Below are positions 1 through 6,657 of a stretch of DNA of 34,301 bases, one piece after another (within the stretch, counting starts at the first letter, position 1; each line of letters begins with the position of its first letter). This DNA comes from Paenibacillus sp. GTDB lineage: Bacteria; Bacillota; Bacilli; Paenibacillales; Paenibacillaceae. Location: the NCBI GenBank assembly GCA_031254035.1, contig JAIRVF010000004.1, positions 1 to 34,301 on the forward strand, written 5' to 3'. The position numbers and the translations under genes were made by a program. The notes under the pieces are model-generated. The model ran no database searches and was not told the origin of the DNA. It was given only the letters and a program-made list of their open reading frames with translations.

Positions 1-17
1 TGGTAAAATAGTCATCG

Positions 18-70
18 AGTAGAGTCCCTTCTAGGTGGTGTGGTAACCCTGAGAATACTCTACTTTTTTG
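18..70 (+). terminator. Putative rho-independent terminator at window edge
   Basis: A perfect 8-bp stem (AGTAGAGT at 18-25, ACTCTACT at 57-64) is followed by a T run at 64-69. The 31-nt loop is long. It probably ends a transcript entering from the left, whose gene lies outside the window. It could also be part of a mobile element end. Confidence 0.4.
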
Positions 71-157
71 TTCCCTGTTAAGGGTCCAAATCTTGGTACA
101 CAAACTATTGTACGTCATCGTCATTGAGTTCGTTTTGGATAGATATCGGTTAAAATG

Positions 158-289
158 CCTGCACTTTCGCACAATTTACTAAAATAGATCACTTTTCGCA
201 AAAAAAACCTGCACTTTCGCAACAATTTACTAAAATAGATCCTTTTCGCTGAAAAGCCTGCACTTTTGCAACAATCCCATAAGTGCAGG
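158..289. repeat. Three tandem intergenic units of about 49-50 bp
   Basis: The unit begins CCTGCACTTTCGC, continues AACAATTTACTAAAATAGATC and ends CTTTTCGC plus an A-rich spacer. Copies start at 158, 208 and 257. The third copy diverges after its first 20 bases and becomes the left arm of a hairpin. Together with the hairpins at 18-70 and 253-296 these repeats fill the gene-free stretch 1-361; I see no coding region there. Confidence 0.75.
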
Positions 290-296
290 CTTTTTA
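253..296. terminator. Bidirectional rho-independent terminator
   Basis: The 10-bp arms GCCTGCACTT (256-265) and AAGTGCAGGC (281-290) enclose a 15-nt loop. T5 follows on the plus strand and T4 follows on the minus strand. It can end the minus-strand cupredoxin gene at 362. It is built from the third copy of the tandem repeat. Confidence 0.65.
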
Positions 297-361
297 GGTT
301 ATTTTTGCGTAATAAAGTGACAGTGACTCCCCAGAAGCTTTAAAAATGCAGAGGAATTCCT

Positions 362-742
362 TTACTCTTCTACAATCAGCTTACCTTTCATATCACCATG
401 GCCCCCACCGCACATAATGGAGCAGTCGAAGTCAAAAGTTCCAGCTTTATCCGGTATGAATACGGCTGAACCGTTACTTGTCAGATTAACTTTGAATTCA
501 GGGATTTCCAGACCATGTGCGCCATCCGTATTTTTGAACACGAGTTTTATTTTCTCGCCCTTTTTCACTTTGATTTCGGAAGGTGTGAATTCAAAACTCT
601 TAGCGTTAACAGTAATTTCTCTGGCGTCTCCGTCAGACGAAGAAGAATCGGATGCGTTATTGGAGCTGGAACCATTGCCACAAGCTGCAAGCATGGTTGC
701 AGAAAGAGCCACGACAGCGATCAAGGAAAATACTTTTTTCAA
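362..742 (-). CDS. CuA-type cupredoxin lipoprotein
   Basis: This is a 126-residue lipoprotein. A lipoprotein signal peptide ends in the lipobox LAAC with Cys21, so the protein should be anchored on the outer face of the cytoplasmic membrane. A Ser/Asn/Asp-rich linker (22-40) leads to one cupredoxin fold (41-126). The ligand set is H76, C107-x3-C111, H115 and M118, the spacing of the binuclear CuA centre in cytochrome c oxidase subunit II rather than of a blue copper protein. No transmembrane helix or haem site is present, so it is a free-standing domain. Likely roles are electron carriage or copper handling near an oxidase; the substrate is not shown. A good sigma-A promoter lies at 814-842 and a terminator at 253-296, so it is probably monocistronic. 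Family assignment is firm, physiological role is not. Confidence 0.85.
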   Translation of the reverse strand: MKKVFSLIAVVALSATMLAACGNGSSSNNASDSSSSDGDAREITVNAKSFEFTPSEIKVKKGEKIKLVFKNTDGAHGLEIPEFKVNLTSNGSAVFIPDKAGTFDFDCSIMCGGGHGDMKGKLIVEE

Positions 743-813
743 TTTCTCTCTCTCCTTTATTGGGAAAATAACGAAGTCAAACGTTGAACCTACATCATCG
801 TTTACAAAAAACG

Positions 814-842
814 AGTTTACGCTTCTCCCTGTGATGTGTCAA
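814..842 (-). promoter_or_regulatory. Sigma-A promoter of the cupredoxin gene
   Basis: On the minus strand a perfect -35 TTGACA (837-842) is followed by a 17-bp spacer and -10 TAAACT (814-819), 4 of 6 to consensus. It lies about 70 bp upstream of the start codon at 742. An AT-rich tract upstream of it could act as an UP element. Confidence 0.65.
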
Positions 843-910
843 TATATACTTTTATCTAATAATAAATATAAAATAAAAACCAATTTGACCTAATTCGCGT
901 CAATTCATGC

Positions 911-939
911 AAAAAAGCTCTCCATGTTGGAGAGCTTTT
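911..939 (-). terminator. Terminator of thymidine kinase gene
   Basis: The stem AGCTCTCCA/TGGAGAGCT (917-936) has a 2-3 nt loop and is followed by six T on the minus strand. It sits directly after the tdk stop codon at 947. Confidence 0.8.
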
Positions 940-946
940 CCCAATT

Positions 947-1537
947 TCATTGAACCTTATGGGGAGGAACAAAGCAGTTCCGGCAGCGCGGTTCATAATT
1001 GTCGGAATCACCGATGAGGATAATCGAGCCGCGAGGGGCCGGCTTGCCGTTGACGATCCGCTGGGTAAAGACAGCCTCGGGGCTGCCGCAAACGGCGCAG
1101 AAAGAGGTCAACTGCTGAATGTCATCGGCCATCGCTAGCAATCCTCCGATAAAGCCGAATTCCTTGCCTCTGTAATCCAGATTCAATCCATCTACAATAA
1201 CATGCTTGCCGCGGTAGGCGAGCTCTTCAACCAGACCAAGTATGGGCTTGTTAAAAAACTGCACCTCATCAAAAGCAACGACATCCGCGTCGGCAGTTTC
1301 ATTAATAATTTCGGTTACAAGTTCACCCGTCAGATGCTTTGGGATCGAAATGGCCGGCAGGCGGTAGCCAATGCGGCTTACAATTTCATCCTTCGAGTAG
1401 CGCTGATCTTCAGCCGGTTTATAAGCAACCAGCTGTTTCCGTCCGTATTGGACCAGCTTTTGGCATCTGCGTATCAGTTCCCCTGATTTTTCACTAAACA
1501 TGGGGCCCGTGATTACGGTAATCCGTCCTTTATTCAC
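947..1537 (-). CDS. tdk: Thymidine kinase (type II, zinc-binding)
   Basis: The enzyme phosphorylates thymidine to dTMP in the salvage pathway in the cytoplasm. The GTG at 1537 is chosen as start: GGAAAGGAG lies about 7 nt upstream and the resulting 196 residues match the family length, whereas the open frame runs 63 codons further without family-like sequence. Visible motifs are the P-loop region at 11-18, DEVQFF with the catalytic Glu91, and the structural zinc cysteines C147, C150, C185 and C188. The P-loop reads GPMFSEKS instead of the usual GPMFSGKS: the glycine before the Walker lysine is Glu16, and the following residue, usually Glu, is Gly19. The rest of the protein looks intact. Whether this variant is active cannot be told from sequence. 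Confidence 0.9.
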   Translation of the reverse strand: MNKGRITVITGPMFSEKSGELIRRCQKLVQYGRKQLVAYKPAEDQRYSKDEIVSRIGYRLPAISIPKHLTGELVTEIINETADADVVAFDEVQFFNKPILGLVEELAYRGKHVIVDGLNLDYRGKEFGFIGGLLAMADDIQQLTSFCAVCGSPEAVFTQRIVNGKPAPRGSIILIGDSDNYEPRCRNCFVPPHKVQ

Positions 1538-1724
1538 TCTTATGCTCCTTTCCCATTTGAAACCAGGTATTCCATAGGATGAAGAATCACGAAAAATGGC
1601 GACTTTTATAGAGTACCATAATCTACAGAGGGTGGCTATATACATTTGTAGGGTGGCGCATTCGGGGCGGAAAGTGGTAAGGTTAGTTGGTGGAAAGTCT
1701 ATGTAATTACGGAGGAATGTCAAC

Positions 1725-1937
1725 ATGCTTGAGAAAATTGAGAGGTATCAGGAACTGATTTCGGGGATGGAGGAAGAGCTTGATCAAGTCCCGGAAGTCA
1801 AAGAGTTATTGGAGGAACTGCTTCAGGATTTAAATGATACGGTCCGGCAAAATCATGCACTCCGAAGAACGATTTTGAAAAACTCCAGCAAAGAATCGAG
1901 AATGTCCACCAAACTGAGAGATGCTTTATACGAATAA
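1725..1937 (+). CDS. Small acidic coiled-coil protein, unknown
   Basis: I do not recognise this 70-residue protein. It is highly charged. Residues 1-45 are rich in Glu, Leu and Gln in a heptad-like pattern suggesting a helical hairpin or coiled coil; the C-terminal 25 residues are basic and Ser/Lys-rich. The start is supported by GGAGG about 9 nt upstream. There is no signal peptide or membrane segment. It is transcribed divergently from tdk and stands alone. Its size and charge fit a small cytosolic adaptor, but that is only an inference. Confidence 0.6.
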   Translation: MLEKIERYQELISGMEEELDQVPEVKELLEELLQDLNDTVRQNHALRRTILKNSSKESRMSTKLRDALYE

Positions 1938-2032
1938 AGGCATTCGTCATTTATCTTCATATATGTTCACCAAATCTGTCGAACCGTTATATGCTGTAAA
2001 AGGAGTACATCAGAGGATAGCGGGGTGATCAA

Positions 2033-2350
2033 GTGAGCCAATCCAGAAAAAAACCGCAGAGCAGATACAAAGCTCCTCCAAAGAAGAAACCGCTTCGGAC
2101 ATCGGTTGCGTCCCCGAAGTTAAGTCCGCAGCAAATTGCTGTTATTGGGGGTCTTCTCTCCGGTTATTTTGTGGTAGAATCTGTACTGTACAACCGCCTT
2201 AACGAGCTGAAAGTGATACTGACCACCACTTCGCTGACGGATCTGCCAATATTGGGGAACAAGGAGCGGGAAGAACTGGAGGATATACCTCTTGATGTGA
2301 TTGCGAGCGAAACAGGATTACCAACGCTAACCATCACACCGACCCTATGA
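2033..2350 (+). CDS. Hypothetical 105-aa protein with basic N-terminus
   Basis: The function is not recognised. The GTG start has a GGGG ribosome site 7-8 nt upstream. Residues 1-30 are very basic and proline-rich (KKP, PPKKK), as in nucleic-acid or membrane-surface binding tails. Residues 31-60 form a mostly hydrophobic stretch (AVIGGLLSGYFVVESVLY) that may be an amphipathic helix or weak membrane segment. The C-terminal part is acidic. It is followed by a strong hairpin terminator shared with the convergent DUF2627 gene, so it is a single-gene unit. Confidence 0.6.
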   Translation: MSQSRKKPQSRYKAPPKKKPLRTSVASPKLSPQQIAVIGGLLSGYFVVESVLYNRLNELKVILTTTSLTDLPILGNKEREELEDIPLDVIASETGLPTLTITPTL

Positions 2351-2362
2351 CCCGTAAAATTT

Positions 2363-2402
2363 AAAAGACCCCGCCATGATCGGAACATGCGGCGGGGTCT
2401 TT
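2363..2402. terminator. Bidirectional terminator between convergent genes
   Basis: The arms AAAGACCCCGCC and GGCGGGGTCTTT enclose a 15-nt loop. A/T tracts on both sides let it work on either strand, for the gene ending at 2350 and for the minus-strand gene ending at 2409. Confidence 0.85.
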
Positions 2403-2408
2403 CTGCGC

Positions 2409-2711
2409 TTATGAAGTTGGCTGGGCAGGCGGTTTCGGTTTCCGTTTTTCCTTGAATCTGGGTCCAACATAATTCTTCTTACGGTCCCGGAACAAAATCC
2501 ATCCGCCAAGAAAACTCATGCCGATTAGGAACAGAAGCAGACCAAGCCCGAAATGGCCCCATCCAAAGTTAGGGTTCGTTATATCAGCATTACCATGATC
2601 CGAATAAAACGTAAACACAGCGTCTTTCATAAATAAAAAACCTGTCATTGCCATGAGTCCTGGTATGACCAGAATAATAATCGCAATGAAACGGGAAATG
2701 ACTAATTTCAT
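2409..2711 (-). CDS. DUF2627 / YqzF family membrane protein
   Basis: This 100-residue protein has two predicted membrane helices (about 5-27 and 54-74) and a basic cytoplasmic tail rich in Lys and Pro (76-100). The pattern ALIILVIPG-like N-terminus, short loop, second helix ending GGWILFRDRKKN matches the DUF2627 family (YqzF in B. subtilis), which sits beside the bkd operon there as it does here. The molecular function of the family is unknown. It is divergent from the dihydrolipoyl dehydrogenase gene, separated by 190 bp. Confidence 0.75.
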   Translation of the reverse strand: MKLVISRFIAIIILVIPGLMAMTGFLFMKDAVFTFYSDHGNADITNPNFGWGHFGLGLLLFLIGMSFLGGWILFRDRKKNYVGPRFKEKRKPKPPAQPTS

Positions 2712-2807
2712 ATGGGAAATCCCTTCCTGTCGTTCTTATTTGCTTAACCTTATCATACCGCTTTCATGAATTTCTGTCTATTTGCCTGGAACCTGATTGG
2801 CTGTGAT

Positions 2808-2835
2808 TTGTAATGAAGGAAAAAGAGAGTACAAT
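2808..2835 (+). promoter_or_regulatory. Putative sigma-A promoter of the bkd operon
   Basis: -35 TTGTAA (2808-2813) and -10 TACAAT (2830-2835) are separated by 16 bp. B. subtilis bkd uses a sigma-54 promoter with BkdR; no GG-N10-GC -24/-12 element is visible upstream of 2902 and no bkdR gene is present in the window. Confidence 0.45.
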
Positions 2836-2901
2836 ATAAAAGATAATGGATGGATAAAGCGATATAATTAAAAATTTATGGATAATAAATGGGGGATGAA
2901 C

Positions 2902-4323
2902 ATGACAATTTCTTGCGACGTGGCTGTACTTGGCGGTGGAACCGGGGGATATGTAGCGGCAATCCGGGCGGCTCAGCTCGGGAAACAGGTGGTCATCATT
3001 GAAGCGGACAAGCTGGGAGGTACCTGCCTGCACCGTGGATGTATTCCGAGCAAATCGCTGCTGCGGAGTGCGGAGGTATACGCAGATATTCGCGATAGTG
3101 AAAACTACGGGATTGAAACTTCTGGAGCGACGCTTGTCTTTTCAAAAGTGCAGAGCCGGAAAACGGCAATTGTCGATCAGCTTCATCAGGGCGTTCAATA
3201 TTTGATGCGCAAAAATAAAATTCAAGTGCTGCAGGGGAAAGGCCGCGTAATCGGCCCCTCCATTTTTTCACCTAAAAGCGGAGCCGTGGCCGTGGAGCTG
3301 GAAGGCGGGGAAATGGAGACGGTTGTGCCGACGAACCTGATCATCGCCACGGGCTCTCGTCCGCGTACGCTGCCTGGGCTCGAACCTGATGGGCGATATA
3401 TTTTGACAAGCGATGATGCGCTTGTTATGGAAGAACTACCGGAATCCATCTTAATTGTTGGGGGAGGCGTGATTGGTGTTGAATGGGCCTCCATGCTGAA
3501 TGATTTCGGGGTTCAGGTAACCGTCGTTGAGACTGCAGATCAGATTCTACCTGCTGAAGATGAGGACGTAGCTCGTGAACTGCAAAAACTGCTGTCGAAG
3601 CGCGGGGTCGTCATCCGCGCCGGAAGCACGGTTCAGGCGGATACATACCAGGTTAAAGATGGGCAAGTCAACATTGAAGTGCGCAAGGGAGAAAAAAGTG
3701 AGACGCTTTCGGCATCTTGTATGCTCGTGTCTGTCGGACGCCAAGCTAACGTGGAAGACATCGGGCTCGAGAATACCGATGTGCGTGTTGAACGGGGAGT
3801 TATCGCGGTGAATCGGTTTTTGCAGACTGGAGAATCACATATTTACGCGATCGGGGATGTTATTGGAGGCTTACAGCTTGCTCATGCAGCTAGTCATGAA
3901 GGTATATTCGCTGTGAACCATATTGCTGGTGAAACCGTCCATCCGATTCCGCAGCATTTGATCCCACGCTGCGTATATACGCGCCCTGAGGTTGCAAGCG
4001 TTGGTTGGACGGAAAAAGAAGCGCGTCAGAACGGACTTGAAGTCAAAGTAGGTAAATTCCCGTTCCAAGCGATTGGCAAAGCTTTAGTACATGGTAGCAA
4101 AGAGGGATTTGTAAAAGTTGTAGCTGATGCTAAGAGCAACGATATTGTTGGAGTTCAGATGATTGGAACTCATGTAACCGATCTGATCAGCGAAGCAGCG
4201 CTGGCACAGGTACTTGATGCGACGCCATGGGAGGTCGGACAGATGGTCCATCCGCATCCGACGCTTGCTGAAGTGATCGGTGAAGCTATGCTGGCCGTGG
4301 ACGGATTGTCCATCGGGATGTAG
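2902..4323 (+). CDS. lpdV: Dihydrolipoyl dehydrogenase (E3) of the branched-chain complex
   Basis: The enzyme reoxidises the dihydrolipoyl arm of E2 with FAD and NAD+. Start ATG 2902 is preferred over ATG 2878 because GGGGG lies 6 nt upstream; this gives 473 residues, normal for the family. Visible features are the N-terminal FAD fold (GGGTGGY at 11-17), the redox disulfide C42-x4-C47 in GGTCLHRGCIPS, the NAD fold (IVGGGVIGVEWA near 190), the AIGD motif of the second FAD site, and the C-terminal HPHPTLAE with the catalytic His-Glu pair. It leads the bkd operon. The next gene is 296 bp downstream because a palindromic repeat element lies between them. Confidence 0.93.
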   Translation: MTISCDVAVLGGGTGGYVAAIRAAQLGKQVVIIEADKLGGTCLHRGCIPSKSLLRSAEVYADIRDSENYGIETSGATLVFSKVQSRKTAIVDQLHQGVQYLMRKNKIQVLQGKGRVIGPSIFSPKSGAVAVELEGGEMETVVPTNLIIATGSRPRTLPGLEPDGRYILTSDDALVMEELPESILIVGGGVIGVEWASMLNDFGVQVTVVETADQILPAEDEDVARELQKLLSKRGVVIRAGSTVQADTYQVKDGQVNIEVRKGEKSETLSASCMLVSVGRQANVEDIGLENTDVRVERGVIAVNRFLQTGESHIYAIGDVIGGLQLAHAASHEGIFAVNHIAGETVHPIPQHLIPRCVYTRPEVASVGWTEKEARQNGLEVKVGKFPFQAIGKALVHGSKEGFVKVVADAKSNDIVGVQMIGTHVTDLISEAALAQVLDATPWEVGQMVHPHPTLAEVIGEAMLAVDGLSIGM

Positions 4324-4357
4324 ATCCTTTATTAATGGAGCCACAAAACCTTAGATA

Positions 4358-4484
4358 AGCGCGATCAATGAAATAGATGAATCAGATTTGTGTTAGGCTA
4401 CTTTCGACAAATCGAATGATCTAGGCGCGATCAAGAAAATAATAACTATTCTCTTGATCGTGCCCTATTTTTTTTGATCGCACT
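4358..4484 (-). repeat. Palindromic intergenic element, copy 1 (interrupted)
   Basis: A miniature-transposon-like element with AGCGCGATC at the left and the inverse at 4476-4484. Its interior (GAATCAGATTTG at 4379-4390, AATGATCTA at 4415-4423) matches the reverse complement of the element at 8937-9025. It is interrupted at 4424-4464 by a smaller copy of the same type of ends. It separates lpdV from bkdAA. Confidence 0.75.
4424..4464. mobile_element. 41-bp nested miniature element with CTA duplication
   Basis: It starts GGCGCGATCAAGAAAATA and ends with the near-perfect inverse TATTCTCTTGATCGTGCC, leaving almost nothing between the arms. It is flanked by CTA at 4421-4423 and 4465-4467. Removing the element and one CTA restores a sequence that aligns with the uninterrupted copy at 8937-9025. 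This pattern is expected for insertion with a 3-bp target duplication. Confidence 0.6.
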
Positions 4485-4619
4485 TAAATCGTCAGAAAAT
4501 CGTCCTTTTCTTTTTAGGGCGCAAAGGATTATAATAGGGTTAACCCAAGTCTTAGTACCAGGTTTTAATATCAGGATAAGGATTAGGTCTAAGGCTTTAT
4601 TAATAAGGAGGTACCTCGC

Positions 4620-5660
4620 ATGAATAATCAAGGTACTGTTGGAACAGGGCATGAGCATGAGCAGCTTGGACTTAGCAACGGACAAGTTATTGACATGTAT
4701 AGATATATGCTGCTTGCACGCAAATTTGACGAACGGAATTTGCTGCTGCAGCGAGCTGGTAAAATTAACTTCCATGTATCAGGCATCGGCCAGGAGACCG
4801 CACAGGTAGCCGCCGCGTTTGCCTTAGACCTTGAAAAGGATTATTTTCTGCCGTATTACCGAGATTATGGTTTTGTGCTATCTGTGGGTATGACCCCGCG
4901 CGAACTGATGCTGTCGTCTTTTGCGAAAGCGGGAGATCCAAACAGTGGTGGACGCCAGATGCCGGGCCACTTCGGCTGCAAAAGACTACGCATTGTAACA
5001 GGCTCCAGTCCAGTTACGACGCAGGTTCCGCATGCGGTTGGCATTGCGCTGGCCGCTAAAATGAGAAAGCAGGATATCGTTTCCTTCGTCACCTTTGGCG
5101 AAGGCTCCAGCAACCAAGGAGATTTCCACGAAGGCCTTAATTTCGCGGGGGTACACAAACTTCCTGTTGTCGTCATGTGTGAGAACAATCAATACGCCAT
5201 TTCGATTCCAGTTCACAAGCAACTCGGCGGCAAGGTCAGTGACCGCGCGTTAGGTTATGGTTTTCCGGGATTCCGCGTCGATGGAAACGACGCACTTGCG
5301 ATTTATAAGGCCGTCAAGGAAGCGCGCGAACGGGCAATCCGCGGTGAAGGGCCGACACTGATTGAAGCGATGATGTATCGCTTGTCTCCACACTCAACTT
5401 CCGATAACGACATGGTTTACCGGACGAAAGAAGAAGTCGAAGAGAACCGGAAAAAAGATGGGATTGCCCGTTTTAAAGCCTATTTGATCGCTTGCGGAAT
5501 TTGGGATGAAGTGAAGGATGCCGATCTTCAAGAGCAAGTTGCACTTGAGATCAAGGACGCGACCGAATTTGCGGACAAAGCGCCTTATCCGAAACCGGAG
5601 GAAACGCTGCTGCATGTCTATGCGGATGATCGTGAAGAGGGGGAAAAGGCATGGCAGTAA
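4620..5660 (+). CDS. bkdAA: Branched-chain 2-oxoacid dehydrogenase E1 alpha
   Basis: Together with E1 beta it decarboxylates branched-chain 2-oxoacids with thiamine diphosphate and passes the acyl group to E2. The start has AAGGAGG 8 nt upstream. The 346-residue length is normal. The thiamine-diphosphate motif runs from GEGSSNQGD to MCENNQYA (the GDG-N signature with Glu in place of Asp). The loop YRLSPHSTSDND near 265-280 is the conserved phosphorylation-loop region carrying the catalytic His. The stop overlaps the bkdAB start by 10 bp, indicating translational coupling. The product should feed branched-chain acyl-CoA primers into iso and anteiso fatty acids, the main membrane lipids of these bacteria. 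Confidence 0.93.
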   Translation: MNNQGTVGTGHEHEQLGLSNGQVIDMYRYMLLARKFDERNLLLQRAGKINFHVSGIGQETAQVAAAFALDLEKDYFLPYYRDYGFVLSVGMTPRELMLSSFAKAGDPNSGGRQMPGHFGCKRLRIVTGSSPVTTQVPHAVGIALAAKMRKQDIVSFVTFGEGSSNQGDFHEGLNFAGVHKLPVVVMCENNQYAISIPVHKQLGGKVSDRALGYGFPGFRVDGNDALAIYKAVKEARERAIRGEGPTLIEAMMYRLSPHSTSDNDMVYRTKEEVEENRKKDGIARFKAYLIACGIWDEVKDADLQEQVALEIKDATEFADKAPYPKPEETLLHVYADDREEGEKAWQ

Positions 5661-6637
5661 TGGAATATATCGATGCGATTCGTCTCGCTATGAAAGAAGA
5701 GATGGAGAAGGACGAATCCGTTTTTGTTCTCGGTGAGGATGTCGGTGTGAAAGGCGGCGTATTTACAACCACCAAAGGTTTGATGGAACAGTTCGGAGAA
5801 TATCGCGCACTGGATACGCCGCTTGCCGAATCCGCCATTGCGGGTGTTGCGATCGGGGCAGCAATGGTCGGCATGAAGCCGATCGCGGAAATGCAGTACT
5901 CCGATTTCATGCTCCCAGCCACCAATCAGATTATCAGCGAAGCGGCTAAAATCCGTTACCGTTCTAATAATGATTGGGATTGCCCGCTTGTCGTTAGAGC
6001 GCCAATCGGCGGAGGGATTTTCGGGGGGTTGTATCATTCCCAATGTACGGAGTCCATTTTCTTCGGTACGCCTGGTCTTAAAATTGTTGCTCCGTTCACC
6101 GCGTACGATGCGAAAGGGCTGCTGAAGGCTGCGATTCAGGATCCCGATCCGGTTCTGTTTTTTGAAAATAAAAAATGCTACAAAATGATTACAGGCGATG
6201 TGCCTTTGGATGACTACACCGTGCCAATCGGCAAAGCTAATCTGCTGCGCGAGGGCGCAGACATTACCGTGATCGGATACAGCATGTCGCTCCATTTCTG
6301 CATGCAGGCTGCTGAGGAACTTGAAAAAGAAGAAGGAATTACGGCCCATATCCTTGATCTCCGTACGCTGCAGCCGCTTGATCGTGACAGTATCATCGAA
6401 GCCGTCCGGAAAACCGGCAAGGTGTTGATTGTGCACGAGGACAACAAAACCGGCGGCGTAGGCGCCGAAGTGGCGGCTATCATTTCGGAGGAATGTTTGT
6501 TTGATCTCGATGCACCGATCATGCGCTGCTGCAGCCCTGATGTGCCTGCGATGCCAATCAGTCCTCCTATGGAGAAGTTTTTTATGCTGAGCAAGGATAA
6601 AGTGAAGGAAGCCATGCGCCAATTGGCGATCTACTAG
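5651..6637 (+). CDS. bkdAB: Branched-chain 2-oxoacid dehydrogenase E1 beta
   Basis: This is the 328-residue beta subunit that completes the E1 alpha2-beta2 active site. The start ATG 5651 lies inside the end of bkdAA with GAGGGGG about 9 nt upstream. The N-terminal domain opens with AIRLAMKEEMEKDESVFVLGEDVG, typical of the transketolase-like beta subunit. The C-terminal half (VIGYSMSLHFCMQAAEEL, then DLRTLQPLDRDSI) is the conserved C-terminal domain that contacts E2. It has the highest GC content of the operon but codon use looks like its neighbours. The gap to the E2 gene is 20 bp. Confidence 0.93.
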   Translation: MAVMEYIDAIRLAMKEEMEKDESVFVLGEDVGVKGGVFTTTKGLMEQFGEYRALDTPLAESAIAGVAIGAAMVGMKPIAEMQYSDFMLPATNQIISEAAKIRYRSNNDWDCPLVVRAPIGGGIFGGLYHSQCTESIFFGTPGLKIVAPFTAYDAKGLLKAAIQDPDPVLFFENKKCYKMITGDVPLDDYTVPIGKANLLREGADITVIGYSMSLHFCMQAAEELEKEEGITAHILDLRTLQPLDRDSIIEAVRKTGKVLIVHEDNKTGGVGAEVAAIISEECLFDLDAPIMRCCSPDVPAMPISPPMEKFFMLSKDKVKEAMRQLAIY

Positions 6638-6657
6638 GGAAGCTTAGGGGTGAAAAT

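Noticed and set aside
158..289. CRISPR array at the left edge
   Set aside because: The units are contiguous tandem repeats with no unique spacers, and no cas gene is present.
2712..2901. Sigma-54 promoter for bkd
   Set aside because: Searched because B. subtilis uses one; no -24/-12 GG...GC pattern with correct spacing was seen.
2764..3033. Minus-strand 89-codon frame over the bkd promoter
   Set aside because: It runs antisense through the promoter and the start of lpdV and has no ribosome site.
5618..6622. Long minus-strand frame of 334 codons opposite bkdAB
   Set aside because: It is antisense to a clear E1-beta gene, rich in His, Arg and Phe as typical for shadow frames, and has no ribosome site.
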